Assembly: GCF_030445035.2 (NCBI RefSeq)
Contig: NC_080673.1
Location: forward strand, 180,649,216 to 180,713,215
Reading direction: 5' to 3'
Length of the DNA: 64,000 bases
From: Dasypus novemcinctus
Lineage: Eukaryota; Chordata; Mammalia; Cingulata; Dasypodidae
This document shows positions 59,645-64,000 of the stretch, in pieces. Under the pieces are notes generated by a model that worked only from the letters and a program-made list of their open reading frames with translations, was not told the origin of the DNA and ran no database searches. Made by a program: the position numbers and the translations under genes. The stretch's first letter is position 1. Every line of letters starts with the position of its first letter.

Positions 59645-60860
59645 AAAAATGAAGGCCAGAGACGGTAGCATTTTGCTGCCCCTTCCAAATCCCCGAGGAA
59701 GCCGGGAGGACTCGGGTGAACCCCAAATCTGGGCGCCCCTGGATTAAATTTAATCCAGAAAAGATGTGGGCTCCACCAGAATCTTCCCGACAAAAATCGA
59801 GGGCAATGGAAGGTCTGAAGAGAAAGATTCTGGGAACGAAAAAGAACTCCGAACATGGAAGAAGGTAAGACTCCCCGGGTGAGCACAGTCTGGAAGGCCC
59901 TAGCTTTAATTGCTAGGAAGGGGAGGCTGATCACCTCCCGAGAGAACCCTAGTAGCCCCAGGAGGCTGGGGGGAAGCCGTTCTCTCTAGGCTTGAGAAAA
60001 GGAGGAAAACCGGGGAAAAGCCCTGGTGTTTTGGGTTTGTCTAACTGCATGTTAGAATCTGGTACTGGTCTTATATCCACTAAAGGAGTGGAGTCTCAAT
60101 TTTAATAGGAAGGGTATTTATAGGTTCGAGTCCTAATATCCTGGAAATTGGTCTAGATTAAGGAAAACAAAACTTGGTTACAGGAAAATGGATCGGCTTT
60201 TCTGGTGGAGCTTGGTCTGGGTGTAAAGTTTAAACAGTGGAAAAGTCTAGCTGGAATCTTTTGTTATGGTGCTAATTTGTGAATGAATTTGCTTTATACC
60301 AAATGTTAAGTGTTCTGAGGTTTGTGATGGCTGTGGGGGCAGCCGTGGTGAAAATAAATATATAAACTTGTGGGTCAGATTAGTGACCTTTGTGCTTCTG
60401 TCTGTGTCAGCTCAATGTTAGTGTTGGAGTTGTGTCCTTACATGAAGTAGAATTACAGCTGAGCTGGAGCCCTCCCTTGCCATTGGCAAGGGGGTGAAAT
60501 GATTCTGGGGCAAAAGCTGAGGAGTCTAGATGTTTGTGCATGTTCTGGTGTCTTGTCTCTGGTCTGGCCCTTTGCCCTGGCTGGGAGGCCATCTGTGTCC
60601 GCGCCAAGCACCCAAGTCTGTTGGGAATGTCCCAGTCAGGGTGGCTGGGTTCCTGGGAGAGTTGCCAAATTTGAGTAGGTTCTGTCTGCCCATTTTGGCT
60701 GAAAGCTGGAAAGGGGGGAGCGGCTTGCCCCTTTCCAGTGAGTCCACCCTTCTATTCATAAGCCGCATTCCTGTTTGTTGTGCACCCGACTGCCTGGAAG
60801 GGGGGGAAGTGAAGGAGGTGAAAAGCAGAATCAGAATAAATGCAGTAAAGTTCCCTCCTT
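59645..60860 (+). pseudogene. ERV leader / pre-gag region, non-coding, with a candidate splice donor
   Basis: Moderately GC-rich sequence continuous with the LTR and PBS. A consensus donor 'gaaggtaaga' (GT at 59865-59866) lies about 220 bp past the PBS, where retroviral major donors are usually found. No gag-like reading frame starts here and stops occur in all frames. The 110-codon frame at 60530 has no retroviral motif. Composition changes to AT-rich near 60860. Confidence 0.6.
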
Positions 60861-62717
60861 AGGGTGTCAAAGCCAAAATACGTTTGCATTCTGCTCAGGT
60901 TCTTAGAAGGTATTGTAGTAACCTTAAGTAAGAGAATGTGTTCTGTGAAGGTAAACTTTGTATTAAGGGTATAAATAATTATAAAAGTTTTACAAAGCAT
61001 TGTTTAAGGTATTTAAGTGGCTAATTGCAGAAAGTCATTATTTAACAAAACTGAATTGATAATAATAATAATAAAAGGCAATTTTATAACAAACTTATTC
61101 GGCAGCCAATCTCCCCTGCCAACTTGCTTCCAAAAAAACTGTTTCTGGTATTACATGCTACTAAGTATTTAAAGTGAAGAAAAGTTCATTATTTTAACAA
61201 ACTTGTTTAGTATTAATGGCAATTATATGTTGCAAGAAGTTTGCCTGGTAACTTAGTATGTGGGATATATGGAGTGTGTTTTTATTGTTAAGGCAACAGA
61301 AGATGATTTTGTCCTAAGATAAAATGATTGATTATTGGAAAGAGTAGAGTGTGGGACAGAACCTGAATGAATACTGAAAGTGTAGAAGGTTTGTGGAAGG
61401 GAAATTTTTATGATTAAATTGAGTAAGATCAATATACAAAGAAAATATTTTATCAATAGCTTCTTGTGCTTTAACCTCATCATATCCTCAATGTTTGAAG
61501 AAGAGTCTTACCTCTTTTAAAAGAACATTTTATGTTCTAGAAATCAAATCCTGAAAAGTAGCCTTTTATTTCAAACTAACTGCAAGAGATTTATTCTTTC
61601 ACTTTAAAGGAAAAATTAAAGTAATGGTTAAGTTCATTTAATATGTTATAAGTTGAATGAAAGGTATTTAAAGGTGTTATAAAATTAATAGGTTTTAAAA
61701 AATTAATAAAAACTGTAACTAAGAGTTAAAATCATTTATAAATGCATTTATATTGTAAAACAGTGGAAAGACAATAACTGAGATTATAGCTGGGTGAATT
61801 TAGCCTGAAACTATTATTTAAGTGTAAATTCTACACTAACCTTTCCTTTGTTTATGGTTACTTCAAGCCTAACCTCACCCTTTGCCTTTGCCTATGGTTA
61901 TTTCATAATTGAGAAGAGCTGGGACATCACTGTCTCCTCTTCTGGTATTAGTAACCCTTTCTCTCATGAATTCAAGTGTAAACTAAATAAATGGCTGCCT
62001 GATAGAATAAGGTTAAATGGCCACTGGAGTTTTATTATCTCCAAAATCAAAAGGGGGGTGGAGGGGGAGAAGTCTCCTGCCTTGACGGTCAGTGTTCCTA
62101 AGAGTGGCAATTCATGAGAGAAAGCAGTCTGTCTCCCTGAGGCTTCAAATAGCCTCAGTAAATATATATAAAATTAATCTTGTTACTTATCCAAAATTCT
62201 GCTAATTTCAAAGTAAAATATAAAGTTCCAAAACAAAATGGTGCTAAGGCATTGAGAACATTTTGGTTATTACAATCCATTAAGTAAGAAAGAAAATTCT
62301 TGTGGTAAACTGCATGGTCATAGTGCAAATTAAGAAGAGTTTCAAAAGTCTTTGAAAAGTTTAAAGTAACTAAAGTCATGTTGTTGTGCCAAACTATTCA
62401 TGTCTGCCTATTTGCTCAAATTGTTGAGGTTAAATATGCAGTTATATTTATAAATATTCTTAAAGCCCAAATTGAACTAAGCAGGATGAGAAAGTCATAG
62501 AAATCTGATTATGGAAACAATTGGGAAAGGGCCTCCTCTTTGCAAGAGCTTTTAAGGCAAGACTAGGTGTGGCAGATTAAACCTATCTACTAGGCTAGGG
62601 AATTAAGAATCAGTTTGCCTGGTAATTTCCCAGTTTAAACCTTTGTCAGCCATAAATTGGAAAAAAAAAAAAAAAAAAAACAAAACAAAGATTAGGTTAA
62701 TTTTCACAGAAGAAAAA
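60861..62717 (+). repeat. Probable ERV internal sequence, AT-rich, no coding capacity
   Basis: AT-rich, no protease, reverse transcriptase, integrase or envelope motif in any frame. It is bounded by the E2 leader on the left and, on the right, by a purine tract ('agaagaaaaa', 62708-62717) directly before the E1 LTR. Could be a non-autonomous ERV body or two merged elements. (ATA)n at 61060-61074 and an A-run at 62660-62680. Confidence 0.4.
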
Positions 62718-63181
62718 TGTTGATGTAACCCAGCGGCCTGCTGCCTCAGTCTCCCACTCCCGGGTTGGACAGCAGTGGAGGAGACCAGTTTAGGCCAGTC
62801 CTATGGGCAGTGGAAGGATGCCCAAGAAGGAGCTAACTAAGTCGGTGCCATTTCAGCACTAAATTCTATTCCTTATTTGACAAAGGGGGGGAGCAGGTAA
62901 AAACTAAAATGGTTGGAATGTGATAGAAGAAGCAGTTAAATCAAACTTTTGCGTGGGAAAGTTAAATCTCAGATAAGCTGTAACTTCTGAAGTATCCAAT
63001 CTATGGAAAAACAGGAAGAGCTTGCATGCTAGGCTTAGGGGTATAAATTGTGTCATTTTTCTTTGTTCGGGGCACCAGCCATATCTGGCTCTGCGCCCCT
63101 TCTTGCAAGATTGAGAATAAAGTATTTTCTTCTCCACAATCTGGTGAGCCTTATTTTCTTCCAGAAGATTTCTTTCCAACA
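62718..63181 (+). mobile_element. ERV 3' LTR (family E1, copy 3)
   Basis: TGTTG start and CAACA end form a perfect 5-bp inverted terminus. TATA 'tataaa' at 63042-63047 and AATAAA at 63116-63121. It aligns along its length with 39281-39747 and the reverse of 17747-18220. It is preceded by a purine tract and followed by no primer binding site, so it reads as a 3' or solo LTR. Confidence 0.85.
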
Positions 63182-64000
63182 AAATAAGGTAATTAGTGGC
63201 TCTATTAACAAATTTCAGTAAGTAAAGGAAAGTCCATAAAAACTATGGAGAGATCTTTCCTGGGTTATGATTTTAAAAAAATTAAGTAATTGTGTAATGT
63301 GTTTTGAAACCTGGAAGTCAGTATGCATGTGTTTTAAAACCTGGTAGTCAGTTATGCTTTTAAATTAATAATTTTCATAACTTAAAGAAAAGAAGTTTTT
63401 AGCTTCCTGTAAGGGAAAAAGAGAACATTCCTTGCATAAACTATTATGGTTTCAATTTTATTTAACTTGAGTGTAATCTCCCATAGTTAATTTATAAACT
63501 AAATTAACATATGTACAAAATCTTTACAGTAATGAAAATTGTAAGTGAAAATTGTAAGTTCACATTGGTGAAATTAGGCTAAAGGGAAAAGATTGTAGAT
63601 ATGCTCTCTTAAATAGAGAGTAAATTTCTTTCATTGGTAATTGTAATTTAGTAAGTTTATTTAAACATGAGGTGGCTAGTCAATGTGGTTATAGTCAATT
63701 ATAAAGAGTTTGTAAAACATCTTCCAAACTGAAAATGTTTAAATAGTTCTAGTTGTAGAAGTTATTGTTAACTAAAGAAACTTAGATTGGTATTGGTAGC
63801 AGAAATAACTTCATAATAATAAACCTGTCTGAAGGCCACTGCAAAATACACATTTAAGTAAATGGTAATAAAAAGTTGTCTTGATTCTATTGGAAAAATT
63901 GTTTTCATTCTAACAATGAAAAATAATATTTTTCCTCTATTACTAAAGTAAAGCACCTACTGTTATCTTCATAGTAAAATTGTGTAAGTAAATAGTCATT
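63182..64000. other. No gene; AT-rich, possibly ERV internal continuation
   Basis: A 30-bp tandem duplication ('gttttgaaacctggaagtca' at 63301, 'gttttaaaacctggtagtca' at 63331) and otherwise unassigned sequence running off the window. Confidence 0.4.

Noticed and set aside
60530..60862. 110-codon frame in the ERV leader as a gag remnant
   Set aside because: No matrix, capsid or zinc-knuckle pattern. It is not in a position or frame consistent with gag, and most likely chance in a GC-richer stretch.

Overview
This window is nuclear DNA from a placental mammal, almost certainly an armadillo (Xenarthra, Cingulata, probably Dasypus or a close relative). The main evidence is seven copies of a tRNA-derived SINE with the body plan of the DAS-SINEs, which are known from armadillos. 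They sit among mammal-wide repeats: L1, L2, MIR, MER5A, MaLR/MLT1 LTRs and endogenous retrovirus LTRs. The sequence is AT-rich and gene-poor, with short microsatellites. I found no host protein-coding gene, no convincing coding exon and no intact transposon reading frame. The region is best read as intergenic or deep intronic DNA. All open reading frames longer than about 60 codons that I examined are by-products of repeats or random open frames.

Layout. 1-3.1 kb: L1 remnants in both orientations, a MaLR-type LTR, and two DAS-SINEs inserted one after the other at the same target site. 3.7-8.1 kb: two more antisense MaLR-type LTRs flanking a long antisense L2. 8.7-11.9 kb: MIRs, an antisense DAS-SINE with a duplicated tail and a sense MaLR-type LTR. 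12.3-14.4 kb: one L1 3' end with the head-to-head inversion expected of twin priming. 14.4-18.7 kb: mostly unassigned sequence, an antisense DAS-SINE and an antisense ERV 3' LTR. 18.7-19.1 kb: a DAS-SINE with a perfect 13-bp target duplication. 19.7-21.3 kb: a three-level nest (L1, MaLR-type LTR, second LTR). 21.9-28.7 kb: L1 3' pieces, another MaLR-type LTR and a MER5A. 29.8-30.1 kb: a nearly identical 119-bp direct duplication. 32.3-36.4 kb: the largest element, a decayed sense L1 with recognisable endonuclease and reverse transcriptase regions but a broken catalytic motif. 36.6-37.1 kb: a sense MaLR-type LTR. 39.0 kb: a U6 snRNA pseudogene. 39.3-39.7 kb: an ERV 3' LTR. 42-48 kb: L1 pieces, a large TG/TA microsatellite and a MaLR-type LTR. 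48.6-49.2 kb: an MLT1-like LTR. 49.2-50.0 kb: a GC-rich solo LTR with a perfect 6-bp target duplication, sitting in AT-rich L1 sequence. 50.0-54.7 kb: antisense L1, DAS-SINEs and L1 3' UTR insertions. 55.0-56.8 kb: a sense L2 and a MaLR-type LTR. 59.2-64 kb: the 5' end of an endogenous retrovirus (LTR, tRNA-Arg primer binding site, leader with a splice donor) with no gag/pol/env reading frames, and a second ERV 3' LTR of a different family.

Nothing here works as a pathway or operon. The biology in the window is insertion history: target-site duplications, nesting and sequence decay allow a partial relative chronology. I did not find a new biological system. The items most worth checking are the 119-bp duplication, the GC-rich solo LTR, the tRNA-Arg-primed ERV, the shared-site SINE pair and one possible non-coding exon near 15.2 kb. 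Family names come from recognition by eye. A RepeatMasker/Dfam run with xenarthran libraries would settle them.
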